A stretch of DNA of 27,811 nt from Chloroflexota bacterium (GTDB lineage: Bacteria > Chloroflexota > Limnocylindria > Limnocylindrales > CSP1-4): NCBI GenBank assembly GCA_021812735.1, contig JAKAMV010000029.1, positions 1 to 27,811 on the forward strand. The letters run 5' to 3'. The notes beneath the pieces were generated by a model. It was given only the letters and a program-made list of their open reading frames with translations. It searched no databases and had not been told where the DNA came from. Shown one piece after another: positions 1 through 7,600 of the stretch; position 1 is the first letter of the stretch, and every line of letters starts with the position of its first letter. The position numbers were made by a program, and so were the translations under genes.

Positions 1-348
1 GAGGTCCACCTCCACGGTGTCCACGGCGCCCGCGTCATACCGCACCGAGAACATCACGATGTGGATCGATCCGTCCACCTCCTCGAACTTCGCGCGCTGG
101 TTGCGCTCGGCGATGTCCTCGGTGACGAGCGGGTGCAGGTCGAGCAGGGCGGCGATGTCGGTGACGGGCACGCCGTCGGGCGCCGTGACGTCCACCCAGA
201 CGACGGCGTCGGGATCACGCAGCACGTTGGCGAGGTCCTCGCTCCCGCCGATCGCCACGCTGCGTCCGCCCGTCCGCGCGATGCCCCGCACGACGATCGG
301 CGACGGACCGGGGGCGACGCTGGTCGGCGGGAGGGGCGGCATCGGCAT
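1..348 (-). CDS. corA: CorA-family Mg2+/divalent cation transporter, N-terminal part (runs off the window)
   Basis: The minus strand is open from an ATG at 348 to the window edge, giving 116 residues of the soluble N-terminal domain. The stretch with VWVDV near residue 50, then LDLHPLVTEDIAERNQRAKFEE and an IHIVMFSVRY strand, matches the cytoplasmic domain of CorA transporters (W-V-D, then a 'LHPL..EDI......K.E.' helix). CorA forms pentameric inner-membrane channels for Mg2+, Co2+ or Ni2+. The membrane helices and the GMN motif that would confirm the family lie outside the window. The start is 8 bases after the stop of the efflux gene at 357, so the two are probably co-transcribed. A second in-frame ATG at 342 is an alternative start. 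The Pro-rich first 20 residues are probably disordered. Confidence 0.82.
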   Translation of the reverse strand, partial: MPMPPLPPTSVAPGPSPIVVRGIARTGGRSVAIGGSEDLANVLRDPDAVVWVDVTAPDGVPVTDIAALLDLHPLVTEDIAERNQRAKFEEVDGSIHIVMFSVRYDAGAVDTVEVDL

Positions 349-356
349 CTCGGGTG

Positions 357-1973
357 CTACGGCCCGGGGGCGGGCGCCCGGTCGGAGGCGAGCATACGCC
401 GACGGCCCCCGAGGAGGAGCGCGGGCACGATGGCCACGGCGGTGACGGCCGCAGCCAGCAGGAACACGCCCACCATGATCTGCGCCGCCTCGCGGGCCGC
501 CCACGCCTCGAGTGCCGCCACCACCTGGCCGTCCTTGAGCGGCCGGTCGCGAAGCGCCGCGGGGATGAACTGCTTGTAGGCGTCGGCGGTGGCGTACACC
601 TGGTCGTACAGGTGGTCGATGGTCGTGGAGCCGTAGGCCGTCAGGATCGCCAGGCCGACCGCCATGCCCGCCATGCGGGCCACCGTCACCACGGAAGCCG
701 CAGCGCCGTACGCCGAGGGGTCCACCGCCTCGGCTGCGGCAGCCGAGCGCGGGGTCACCGTCAGGCCGAAACCCGCCCCGAACAGCGCAAGGGCGGCCGC
801 GGCGGCGGGGATCCCGGTGCCGGGCGTCCAGCCCGCCATGGCCACGAGCGCCGCGACCGACGCGGCCAGGCCCACCACCGAGACGAGCCGGAGCCCGAGC
901 GCGCGCAGCGCCCAGCCCGAAGCCAGCGCACCGACCGCCGTGGCTGCCGCGAGCGCCCCGAGCGCCACCCGCTGCTGGTCGGGCCCGCCGTACAGCACGC
1001 GGTCCACGAACACGGCAGCACCCACGATCGCGGTTGCCAGCCCGTAGCCCGTGAGCAGCGACACCAGCGCCGCCGACGCGAACGCCGGCCTGCGGAACAG
1101 TCGGGGGTCGAGGAACGGGTCGCGGGCCCGGAGGCCGTGCCAGACGGCCAGCGGCAGTGAGACGACCGCGAGCGCCGCGAGCGCCAGGACCGCAACGACG
1201 GGGTCCAGCCCGCCGGAGCCGGGGCTTGACCAGCTACCCAGAAGGGTGAGCGCCCCGAGCGTGCCGACCAGGGCCGACGCCACCAGAGCCGCCCCCGCGA
1301 GGTCCACGCGGCCGGGGCGCCGGGGCGTGTCCCAGTCCGCGGACGCGGCCCAGGCGAGCGCGAGGGCCACGACCCCGATCGGCACGTTGACGTAGAAGAT
1401 CCAGCGCCAGGCCGGCACGAGGAGGGCTGCGACGGCGCCGTTCGGCGTGATGCCCAGCCGGGCTACGGCGGCGTCCGGGTGCACCGCGTCGAGGACCGCG
1501 GCGCCGAGGAAGGGCCCGGCGGCCATGCCCAGGAATGTCAGCGCTCCCACCACCCCCAGCGCTCGCGGCCTCGCGTGCCCCCGGTACAGATGCGCCGCCG
1601 CCGATGTGGCGAGCGGGATCAGGGCCCCGCCGCCGACGGCCTGCACCAGACGGGCGGCGATCAGCGCCTCGAGGGTCTGCGCCGAGCCCGCCAGCAGCGA
1701 GCCGAGCGTGAACACCACGAGCGCGGCGAGGAACGGTCGCCGGTTGCCCCACAGGTCGCCGAGCCGCCCGGCCAGCGGCATCGTCACCACGTAGACCAGC
1801 AGGTAGCCGTTGATGACCCACGAGGCCTCGCGGAGGCGCTGCCAGCCGGCGAGATCGCCGACGATCGCCGGCAGCGCGACCGCGGTGATCATCAGCTCGA
1901 GCCCGGCGAGGAACGCCCCGGCCCCCATCACGGCCAGGAGGACCAGGGCCGCACCGGACGAGCGTCGCTCCAC
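357..1973 (-). CDS. MFS multidrug efflux transporter, EmrB/QacA (DHA2, 14-helix) type
   Basis: From GTG 1973 this encodes 538 residues, the normal length for DHA2 drug:H+ antiporters. The first helix begins about 10 residues in. A helix with LELMITAVALPAI is followed by the loop-2 motif A (GRLGDLWGNRRPF), and successive hydrophobic segments run to the C-terminus. A longer soluble loop precedes the last helix, and the tail is basic. The reading frame stays open back to 2327, but that extension is Pro/Arg/Ala-rich with no helices and no ATG, so I do not treat it as protein. GTG 1973 lies exactly 6 bases after a TACACT -10 element, which fits a leaderless message. It probably exports a hydrophobic drug or lipid-like compound. 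Substrate cannot be read from sequence. CorA follows 8 bases downstream. Confidence 0.85.
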   Translation of the reverse strand: MERRSSGAALVLLAVMGAGAFLAGLELMITAVALPAIVGDLAGWQRLREASWVINGYLLVYVVTMPLAGRLGDLWGNRRPFLAALVVFTLGSLLAGSAQTLEALIAARLVQAVGGGALIPLATSAAAHLYRGHARPRALGVVGALTFLGMAAGPFLGAAVLDAVHPDAAVARLGITPNGAVAALLVPAWRWIFYVNVPIGVVALALAWAASADWDTPRRPGRVDLAGAALVASALVGTLGALTLLGSWSSPGSGGLDPVVAVLALAALAVVSLPLAVWHGLRARDPFLDPRLFRRPAFASAALVSLLTGYGLATAIVGAAVFVDRVLYGGPDQQRVALGALAAATAVGALASGWALRALGLRLVSVVGLAASVAALVAMAGWTPGTGIPAAAAALALFGAGFGLTVTPRSAAAAEAVDPSAYGAAASVVTVARMAGMAVGLAILTAYGSTTIDHLYDQVYATADAYKQFIPAALRDRPLKDGQVVAALEAWAAREAAQIMVGVFLLAAAVTAVAIVPALLLGGRRRMLASDRAPAPGP

Positions 1974-1985
1974 GCGGGGAGTGTA
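1971..1985 (-). promoter_or_regulatory. -10 element and leaderless GTG start of the efflux gene
   Basis: On the minus strand TACACT occupies 1985-1980, followed by six bases and then GTG at 1973-1971. That spacing places transcription start on the first base of the start codon, so the mRNA would have no leader. No good -35 hexamer is visible 16-18 bases upstream and there is no Shine-Dalgarno. The same 6-base spacing is seen before the gene starting at 18809. Confidence 0.4.
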
Positions 1986-2295
1986 CGGGGCGCGCGGCAC
2001 GGCGGCGGATCCCGCCGGTGGGCGCGCGGGCGGGCTGTCGATGACTGCGCGCAGCGGCGCCTCGCGGTCCGCAGCTGCCAACGAGGTGTCGGACGGCGCC
2101 GTGTCGGGCCTGCGTCGAACCGCGCCGCTCCCCGCGCCCGTGTTGCCCCCGGCGTCCCAACCGTGCGCCGGCGGCACGGATCGATCTCCGGGCGCAACGC
2201 TCGTACGGGGCCGGGGACGGTTCAGGGCCCGGGCGCACGATCGGGTGCCTCGGGCCGGGACTGGCGGGCGGGGCCGGGGGTGCCGCGGGCCGGGG
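1974..2295. other. 322-bp gene-free divergent spacer between the efflux gene and the ArsR operon
   Basis: This is very GC-rich sequence. It reads open in several frames, but the translations are low-complexity Arg/Pro/Ala with no domain signature, no credible start with a ribosome site, and no repeats or RNA structure I can support. It holds the efflux -10 element at its left end and the operon promoter just beyond its right end. Confidence 0.5.
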
Positions 2296-2324
2296 TTGAC
2301 ACCCGACGCTCGCCCACCTAGGAT
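2296..2324 (+). promoter_or_regulatory. Strong sigma-70-type promoter of the ArsR/inositol-lipid operon
   Basis: A perfect TTGACA at 2296-2301 and TAGGAT at 2319-2324 are separated by 17 bases. Start of transcription is predicted near 2331. The -10 element and start point are overlapped by the first operator palindrome (2323-2338), so repressor binding would block initiation. This is one of the two clearest promoters in the window; the other precedes rpmH. Confidence 0.8.
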
Positions 2325-2354
2325 CAACGCTCGTTGATATCAACCGCGATTGAT
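2323..2354. promoter_or_regulatory. Two abutting 16-bp palindromes, likely ArsR operators
   Basis: ATCAACGCTCGTTGAT (2323-2338) is a perfect palindrome of 7-bp arms around two bases. It is immediately followed by ATCAACCGCGATTGAT (2339-2354), whose halves match at 7 of 8 positions. Both have the ATCAA...TTGAT arms common in ArsR/SmtB-family operators. The first overlaps the -10 and start of transcription; the second lies in the early leader. The gene immediately downstream is an ArsR-family regulator, so autorepression of the whole operon is the simplest reading. Confidence 0.75.
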
Positions 2355-2396
2355 TGGACTGCGGTTGCGATCGACTATCGAGGTTTGCGCAAGCCC

Positions 2397-2762
2397 GTGT
2401 CACCCTCCCCGGCTCGGATCCGGAGCACCATCGCCAACGTCGTCGACCAGCCCGACGACCTGCGCGAGCTGCGCCGCGTCTACAAGATCCTGGCGGACGT
2501 GAACCGCTTGCGCCTGCTGCGGCAGCTGGCCGACGGGCCGGCCACCGTGACGGAGCTGGTCGACCGGGTCGGCCTCTCCCAGCCGCTCGTCTCGTGGCAC
2601 CTGGCCAAGCTCCGCGAGGCCGGCCTCGTGCGGGCGCGCCGCGAGGGCCGCGTGACCCTGCATACCATCGTGCCGGAGGCGTTCGAGGCCCTCCGCGTCC
2701 GCGAGGCGCGGGCGCTGGGTCTCGCCACCGCCGAGACACCACCAGGGAGGCAGGAACCGTGA
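2397..2762 (+). CDS. ArsR-family winged-helix transcriptional repressor
   Basis: From GTG 2397 this encodes 121 residues, the normal size for ArsR regulators. It has the full fold: [11 protein letters not shown] (helix 2), [30 protein letters not shown] (recognition helix-turn-helix) and [11 protein letters not shown] (beta wing). There are no cysteines, so the classic ELCVCDL metal site is absent. It probably responds to a small ligand, a redox-independent signal or a partner protein. GTG 2397 was chosen because it lies beyond the operators and has a GAGG 13 bases upstream; a TTG at 2334 in the same frame would sit inside the operator. The stop overlaps the next gene's start (GTGA at 2759-2762), so it is translationally coupled to the lipid genes it presumably controls. 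Confidence 0.85.
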   Translation: MSPSPARIRSTIANVVDQPDDLRELRRVYKILADVNRLRLLRQLADGPATVTELVDRVGLSQPLVSWHLAKLREAGLVRARREGRVTLHTIVPEAFEALRVREARALGLATAETPPGRQEP

Positions 2763-3412
2763 GCGGCTCGTTCGTCTCGCCCGAGCTCCGGGCGAGGATC
2801 CGGGGGCTGATGACCCCCATCGCGATCGGGCTCGGCCGGTTGGGCCTGTCCCCGAACGCGCTGACCGTCATCGGCTTCCTGGTCGCCTGTGTCGCGGCGA
2901 TCGCGGCGGGAGTCGGCGACTGGCTGGTGGCCGGCCTCCTCGTGATCTTCGGCGGCGTGTTCGACCTGTTCGACGGGGCGCTCGCGCGCGCGACGAACCG
3001 CGTCAGCAAGGTCGGCGGCTTCATGGATTCGACCTTCGACCGCTGGGGCGAGGGCGTCGTGTACGTCGGCATCTCGGCCGGCGGCCTGGCGGCGGGCCTC
3101 AATCCGGTGGCGATCCTCTCGTCGGCGGCCATGGCCTCCGCGTTCATGGTCAGCTACACCCGCGCCAAAGCCGAGAGCCTGGGCTTCGCCCCCGGCACCG
3201 GCATGGCGAACGTGGGCCTCGCCCCGCGCGAGGTCCGCCTCGTGATCCTCACCGTCGGCCTCGTGTGGGCCGGCATCGCCGGCGTCGGCCCGTCGGGAAC
3301 CGGCGACCTCGTCATCGAGGCGGCCCTCGGCCTGATCGCCGTCCTCGCCACCATCACGACCATCCAGCGCATCGTCGCCACGATCCGCCAGGCAGCCGCC
3401 TCGGAGGGATAG
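2759..3412 (+). CDS. CDP-alcohol phosphatidyltransferase, likely phosphatidylinositol-phosphate synthase
   Basis: A 217-residue membrane enzyme with the complete family signature: D69-x2-D72-G73-x2-A76-R77-x8-G86-x3-D90-x3-D94. The four aspartates bind the metals that activate CDP-diacylglycerol. Hydrophobic segments before and after the motif fit the usual six-helix fold. The family includes phosphatidylglycerol-phosphate, phosphatidylserine, cardiolipin and inositol-phosphate synthases. I favour phosphatidylinositol-phosphate synthase (inositol-3-phosphate acceptor, as in mycobacteria) because the next gene makes that acceptor and the operon ends with a PimA-like enzyme. PGP synthase is the main alternative. 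The GTG start overlaps the arsR stop by four bases. The stop is 41 bases before ino1. Confidence 0.85.
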   Translation: MSGSFVSPELRARIRGLMTPIAIGLGRLGLSPNALTVIGFLVACVAAIAAGVGDWLVAGLLVIFGGVFDLFDGALARATNRVSKVGGFMDSTFDRWGEGVVYVGISAGGLAAGLNPVAILSSAAMASAFMVSYTRAKAESLGFAPGTGMANVGLAPREVRLVILTVGLVWAGIAGVGPSGTGDLVIEAALGLIAVLATITTIQRIVATIRQAAASEG

Positions 3413-3453
3413 CGGCGCGGGCGCGCCGAGCACCCCGAACACGGAGATCGAGC

Positions 3454-4647
3454 ATGACCCCTAGCGAGAGCACGCCCAACGCACCGCGCAAGAAGATCCG
3501 GCTGGCCGTCGTCGGCGTCGGCAACTGCGCCAGCTCCCTCATCCAGGGCCGCTACTACTACGAGCACGCCAAGGCCGAGGACTTCGTGCCGGGCCTGATG
3601 CACGTCCAGTTGGGCGACTACCACATCAGCGACATCGAGTTCGTGGCCGCGTTCGACGTGGACGTGACCAAGGTCGGCAAGGACCTCTCCGAGGCCATCT
3701 ACGCCGGCCAGAACAACACGTACCGGTTCATGGACGTGCCGCACACCGGCGTGACCGTGGAGCGCGGGATGACCCACGACGGCCTGGGGAAGTACCTGTC
3801 CCAGGTCATCCAGCCGGCGCCCGGCCCCACCGCGGACATCATCGGCATCCTCAAGGACCGCCAGGTGGACGTCCTGGTCTCCTATCTCCCGGTCGGGAGC
3901 GAGGAGGCCACCAAGTGGTACGCGGAGCAGGCGCTCCAGGCCGGCGTCGCATTCGTCAATGCGATCCCGGTGTTCATCGGGCGTGAGCCGTACTGGCAGC
4001 GCCGCTTCGCCGCGGCCGGCCTCCCCCTCATCGGCGACGACATCAAGAGCCAGGTTGGCGCCACCATCACGCACCGCGTGATGACCCGGCTGTTCATGGA
4101 CCGCGGCGTCCGCCTCGACCGCACCTACCAGCTCAACTTCGGTGGCAACACGGACTTCATGAACATGCTCGAGCGCGAGCGCCTGGAGTCCAAGAAGATC
4201 AGCAAGACCAATGCGGTCACCTCGATGCTCGACTACGACATCGACCCCGAGAACATCCACGTCGGCCCGAGCGACTACGTGCCGTGGCTCAAGGACCGCA
4301 AGTACTGCCACATCGTCATGGAGGGCACGACGTTCGGCGACGTGCCGCTCAAGGCCGAGCTCAAGCTCGAGGTCTGGGACAGCCCCAACTCGGCCGGCGT
4401 CATCATCGACGCCGTCCGGTGCGCCAAGATCGGCCTCGATCGCGGCCTGCAGGGTACCCTTGTCGCTCCGTCGAGCTACTTCATGAAGAGCCCGCCGATC
4501 CAGATCCATGACGACGTCGCCCACCAGCGCGTCGAGGCCTTCATCCGCGGTGACGACAACGAGACGCTCGTCGGCACCGAGGAGGCGAAGGGGCCCTCGG
4601 CGACGCGGGCGACGGCCACGAGGGCGAAGGCAGCCGCGAGCGAGTGA
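3454..4647 (+). CDS. ino1: Inositol-3-phosphate synthase (actinobacterial type)
   Basis: Converts D-glucose-6-phosphate to 1D-myo-inositol-3-phosphate with tightly bound NAD. The 397-residue protein has the dinucleotide-binding start [14 protein letters not shown] (residues 19-32). It also has blocks typical of the actinobacterial enzymes: [48 protein letters not shown], the lysine-containing [16 protein letters not shown] and [12 protein letters not shown], and SYFMKSPP near the end. ATG 3454 has GGAG 7 bases upstream. The Ala/Thr/Arg-rich last 20 residues are probably a disordered tail. Its product is the acceptor for the preceding phosphatidyltransferase. It is the cytosolic first step of the operon's pathway. 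Confidence 0.95.
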   Translation: MTPSESTPNAPRKKIRLAVVGVGNCASSLIQGRYYYEHAKAEDFVPGLMHVQLGDYHISDIEFVAAFDVDVTKVGKDLSEAIYAGQNNTYRFMDVPHTGVTVERGMTHDGLGKYLSQVIQPAPGPTADIIGILKDRQVDVLVSYLPVGSEEATKWYAEQALQAGVAFVNAIPVFIGREPYWQRRFAAAGLPLIGDDIKSQVGATITHRVMTRLFMDRGVRLDRTYQLNFGGNTDFMNMLERERLESKKISKTNAVTSMLDYDIDPENIHVGPSDYVPWLKDRKYCHIVMEGTTFGDVPLKAELKLEVWDSPNSAGVIIDAVRCAKIGLDRGLQGTLVAPSSYFMKSPPIQIHDDVAHQRVEAFIRGDDNETLVGTEEAKGPSATRATATRAKAAASE

Positions 4648-5723
4648 CCGATACGAAGGACAAGAAGCTCGAGGCGCCGCACCGGCGCCTCGAGTCCACC
4701 CCGCCGCGCATCGTGGAGAAGGCCGCCGTCATCGCCTACCGGTTGATGGCCGCGGCCCTCGTCCACCTGCCGACGCGGCTGACGGTGCCCGTCATCGGCA
4801 GCGTCAATCAGATCTCGTATCTGGCCTGGCCCATGAAGCGCCGCTTCGTGGACGCCAACTTCGGCCGCGTCATGGGGCTGCCGCCGAACCACCCGCGGGT
4901 GCGGCGGATGGCGCTGCGCGCGTACCGCGAGTACGCGCACTACATGGTGGAGCTCATGCGGCTGCCGGCCCTCCCGGCCGCGGACGTCGCCAAGCTCGTC
5001 GAGGGCGACGGCATCGACCGGATCGCCGGGGCCTGGCTGGCGCACGGCAAGTCGATGATCGTGTGCGCAGGGCACGTGGGCAACAACGAGGCGGTCGCGG
5101 CCGGCGTGGCCTGGCGCGGTTTCCCCGCCAATGTCGTCGCCGACGATTCGGCGTTTCCCGAGATCTTCGAGATCCTGCGCCGGAACCGCGAGGGCTGGGG
5201 CGTCCACGTGGTGCCCTGGCGGAACCTGCGCGAGCTGTTCTCCATCCTGCGCAAGAACCAGATCCTGGCGCTGCTCGTGGACTGGGGCTATCGCGAGGAC
5301 GGCATCCCCGTGAGGCTGTTCGGCGCATGGACGACGCTCCCGGCCGGGCCTGCGGTGCTGGCCGCGAAGACGGGCGCCGCCATCGTGTTCATGGAAGTGC
5401 GCCGCACCCCGGACGGTCGGTTCGAGGTCAACGCGGACGACGCCTTCACCGTGCCCAGCTCGAACCCAGCGGACCTCCAGCGTGCCACGCAGCGGATCGC
5501 CGACGCCCTGGAGCGAACCATCGCCCGCGCGCCCGCCCAGTGGTACAGCTTCAAGCCCATCTGGCCGTCCACACACGAGGAGGAGCTCGCGCTCGAGCGG
5601 CGGGCGAGCGAGATGCTGGCGGGCAGGCCTGGCGTGGCGGCGCCCCCTGCGCCCCCTGCGCCGGCCGCGTCGCCCACGGGGCCGCTCGAGCCGCCCACGG
5701 GGCCCGTCGAGCCCCCCGCGTGA
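4644..5723 (+). CDS. LpxL/HtrB-family lipid acyltransferase (PatA-like), first copy
   Basis: A 359-residue membrane-associated acyltransferase. The catalytic H-x4-E motif is in AGHVGNNEA (H144, E149). A hydrophobic stretch near residues 27-60 precedes it. Downstream blocks ([20 protein letters not shown], then [19 protein letters not shown], then [10 protein letters not shown]) are typical of the lysophospholipid/lauroyl acyltransferase family. In mycobacteria the relative next to pimA (PatA) palmitoylates the mannose of phosphatidylinositol mannosides using acyl-CoA or acyl-ACP. The same role is inferred here from synteny. The GTG start overlaps the ino1 stop (GTGA). The C-terminus has a Pro/Ala-rich disordered tail encoded by short tandem repeats (about 5640-5720). 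Confidence 0.87.
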   Translation: MTDTKDKKLEAPHRRLESTPPRIVEKAAVIAYRLMAAALVHLPTRLTVPVIGSVNQISYLAWPMKRRFVDANFGRVMGLPPNHPRVRRMALRAYREYAHYMVELMRLPALPAADVAKLVEGDGIDRIAGAWLAHGKSMIVCAGHVGNNEAVAAGVAWRGFPANVVADDSAFPEIFEILRRNREGWGVHVVPWRNLRELFSILRKNQILALLVDWGYREDGIPVRLFGAWTTLPAGPAVLAAKTGAAIVFMEVRRTPDGRFEVNADDAFTVPSSNPADLQRATQRIADALERTIARAPAQWYSFKPIWPSTHEEELALERRASEMLAGRPGVAAPPAPPAPAASPTGPLEPPTGPVEPPA

Positions 5724-6787
5724 GCGCCGACGCCAGCCGGCCGGGGCCGGACAGGGCCGACCCGGGCGCGTCTCGCGGCTGGAGCTGGCGCGGCTCCGCC
5801 ATCGTCGCGGGGACGCGGCTGCTGGGCCGCCTGCCTGAGGCGCCGCTGGTCGCCGCGGCGGAGTCCATCGGCGAGCTGTGGTACCGGACGGCCCCGGCGA
5901 AGGCCGCCCAGGCGCGCGCGAACCTGGGGCGCGTCTGCGAGGGACTCGCGGCCCAGGACCGGGGCTCGGCCCTGGTGCGGCGCGCCGCCACCGACCCCGA
6001 AGCGCTCGAGAGGATCGTCCGGCGCGCGTTCCGGCACGCCGCGCGCTACTACCTGGAGATGGCCCGGGCGGGCTCCGAGACGGCGGCGCAGACCCTCGCC
6101 CGGTTGGACATCGAGACGCCCGCCGAGGTGACCGAGGCCCTGCGGTCCGGCAGGCCGGTGATCCTGACGGGCATGCACTACGGATCGATCGAGGTCCCCG
6201 TGGTCGTGGTCAGCGACATGGTGGGCCACCCCGTCACCGCGCCCATGGAGATCGTCGGTGACCCCGCGATCGCGCGCTGGTTCGAGACGTCGCGGCGGCG
6301 CGTGGGGGTGAACGTGGTGGACATGCGGGACGCGAGGCACGCGCTGCTGGCGGCGATCCGGCGGGGCGAGTCGGTGGGCATGGTCTCTGATCGCGACCTG
6401 CTCCACAACGGCATCCCGGTGCCGTTCTTCGGCCACCCGGCGCCGCTTGCCGCCGGTCCGGCGCTGCTCGCGGTGGAGACGGGGCTGCCCATCTACGTTT
6501 GCTCGGCGCGGCGGGCGGCGCACCTGCGGTACCGGGGTCGGCTCATCCGCCTGGAGGTGCCCAGCGAGGGGCGACTCCGAGAGCGGGTCACCCGGATCAC
6601 GACGAGCATGGCGGCCGCCTTCGAGAGGCTGCTCGCGGACGGGCCGGAGCAGTGGTTCGGGGCGTTCCACCCCATCTGGCCCGACCTGGCCGTGAGCGCG
6701 GTGATGGGCGAGGACCACCGGGACCACCGGGACCACCAGGACAACAAGGGCGCCACGGTGGCGCCGGCAAAGGACGGTGGCGCATGA
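5720..6787 (+). CDS. LpxL/HtrB-family lipid acyltransferase (PatA-like), second copy
   Basis: A 355-residue diverged neighbour of the preceding acyltransferase. It keeps the catalytic H-x4-E (H153, E158 in GMHYGSIEV) and the family blocks GMVSDRDLLHNGIPVPFFG, PLAAGPALLAVETGLPIYV and QWFGAFHPIWPD. The GTG start overlaps the previous stop (GTGA), and the stop overlaps the PHP gene (ATGA). A tandem pair suggests two acylations of one lipid, for example on the mannose and on the inositol, but which enzyme does which is unknown. The tail contains an odd Asp-His repeat (DHRDHRDHQDN) encoded by a 9-base tandem repeat around 6714-6742, probably produced by slippage. Confidence 0.86.
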   Translation: MSADASRPGPDRADPGASRGWSWRGSAIVAGTRLLGRLPEAPLVAAAESIGELWYRTAPAKAAQARANLGRVCEGLAAQDRGSALVRRAATDPEALERIVRRAFRHAARYYLEMARAGSETAAQTLARLDIETPAEVTEALRSGRPVILTGMHYGSIEVPVVVVSDMVGHPVTAPMEIVGDPAIARWFETSRRRVGVNVVDMRDARHALLAAIRRGESVGMVSDRDLLHNGIPVPFFGHPAPLAAGPALLAVETGLPIYVCSARRAAHLRYRGRLIRLEVPSEGRLRERVTRITTSMAAAFERLLADGPEQWFGAFHPIWPDLAVSAVMGEDHRDHRDHQDNKGATVAPAKDGGA

Positions 6788-7590
6788 CGGCCGAACCGAT
6801 GGACCGGCTAGGCCGGGCCGACCTCCACGTCCACACCTGGGCGTCGGACGGGACGGATTCGGTGGTGGACGTGCTCGAGCACGTCGAGGCGGAGGGATTC
6901 CTGGACCTCGTGGCCATCACCGACCACGAGCGGATCGACGCGGCGCTGGCGGGCCGGGCCTACGCCCGCGACCGCGGCCTGCGGGTGGCGGTCGTCGTGG
7001 GCGAGGAGATCACCACGCGCGGCGGCCACCTGCTCGGGCTGTTCCTGGAGCAGCGGGTTCCCACGTGGAAGAGCCTCGAGTGGTCCATCGAGGCGGTCCA
7101 CGACCAGGGCGGGATCGCGATCCCCACCCATCCCTTCGTCCCGACCCACCTGTGCGCGCAGGGCTGGGTGCTGCGCAGGCTGCTCCTGGCTGACAACCCG
7201 GCCGTCCGCCCGGACACCATCGAGACGTTCAACCCCACCGCCCTGGGGAAGTGGGGCCATGCCCGCGCCCAGCGGTTCGCGCGCGAGCACGACCTGGCGT
7301 TCGTGGGCAACAGCGACGCGCACATCAAGTCGGCCGTCGCGTCGGCGTGGACCACCTTCCCGGGTCGGACCGCCGATGACTACCGTGCCGCGATCGCCGC
7401 CCGGACCACCCAGGACCACGGCACGTTCCACGGCAGCGTCGGCCAGGTCGGCGTGTACGGCCGCCAGCTGCGCAAGTACGCCCGGGACATCAGCCAAGAG
7501 GCGGCCGGACGGATCCGACGAGACGGCACCGGTCGCGATCTCGGATACCCCGGGGGGAAAGAGCGCCCGCCGCTGTACCGCGGCGAGTAG
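6784..7590 (+). CDS. PHP-domain metal-dependent phosphoesterase
   Basis: A 268-residue PHP (polymerase and histidinol phosphatase) fold protein with the full set of metal ligands: H15-x-H17 in DLHVHTWASDG, D47-H48 in ITDHE, the glutamate in GEEIT, the histidine in PTHPF and D-x-H in NSDAH. It resembles the short TrpH/YciV-like PHP proteins that hydrolyse phosphomonoesters or nucleotides. The basic tail (residues about 225-268) has no recognised domain. It overlaps the second acyltransferase (ATGA) and is followed after 10 bases by the PimA-like gene, so it is embedded in the lipid operon. That context invites a role as a phosphatase in inositol-lipid synthesis (see findings), but a nucleotide phosphatase role cannot be excluded. 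Confidence 0.85.
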   Translation: MTAEPMDRLGRADLHVHTWASDGTDSVVDVLEHVEAEGFLDLVAITDHERIDAALAGRAYARDRGLRVAVVVGEEITTRGGHLLGLFLEQRVPTWKSLEWSIEAVHDQGGIAIPTHPFVPTHLCAQGWVLRRLLLADNPAVRPDTIETFNPTALGKWGHARAQRFAREHDLAFVGNSDAHIKSAVASAWTTFPGRTADDYRAAIAARTTQDHGTFHGSVGQVGVYGRQLRKYARDISQEAAGRIRRDGTGRDLGYPGGKERPPLYRGE

Positions 7591-7600
7591 GCTTCGAGGG

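Noticed and set aside
1974..2327. 118-residue N-terminal extension of the efflux protein
   Set aside because: It starts from a TTG inside the ArsR operator, is low-complexity, and relatives begin just before the first membrane helix. A -10 element and GTG at 1973 give a better start.
4508..5719. Extension of the second acyltransferase upstream over the first
   Set aside because: The same frame is open back to 4508, but the translation is Arg/Gly/Ala-rich and is the shadow of the first acyltransferase. GTG 5720 with a GTGA overlap is the supported start.
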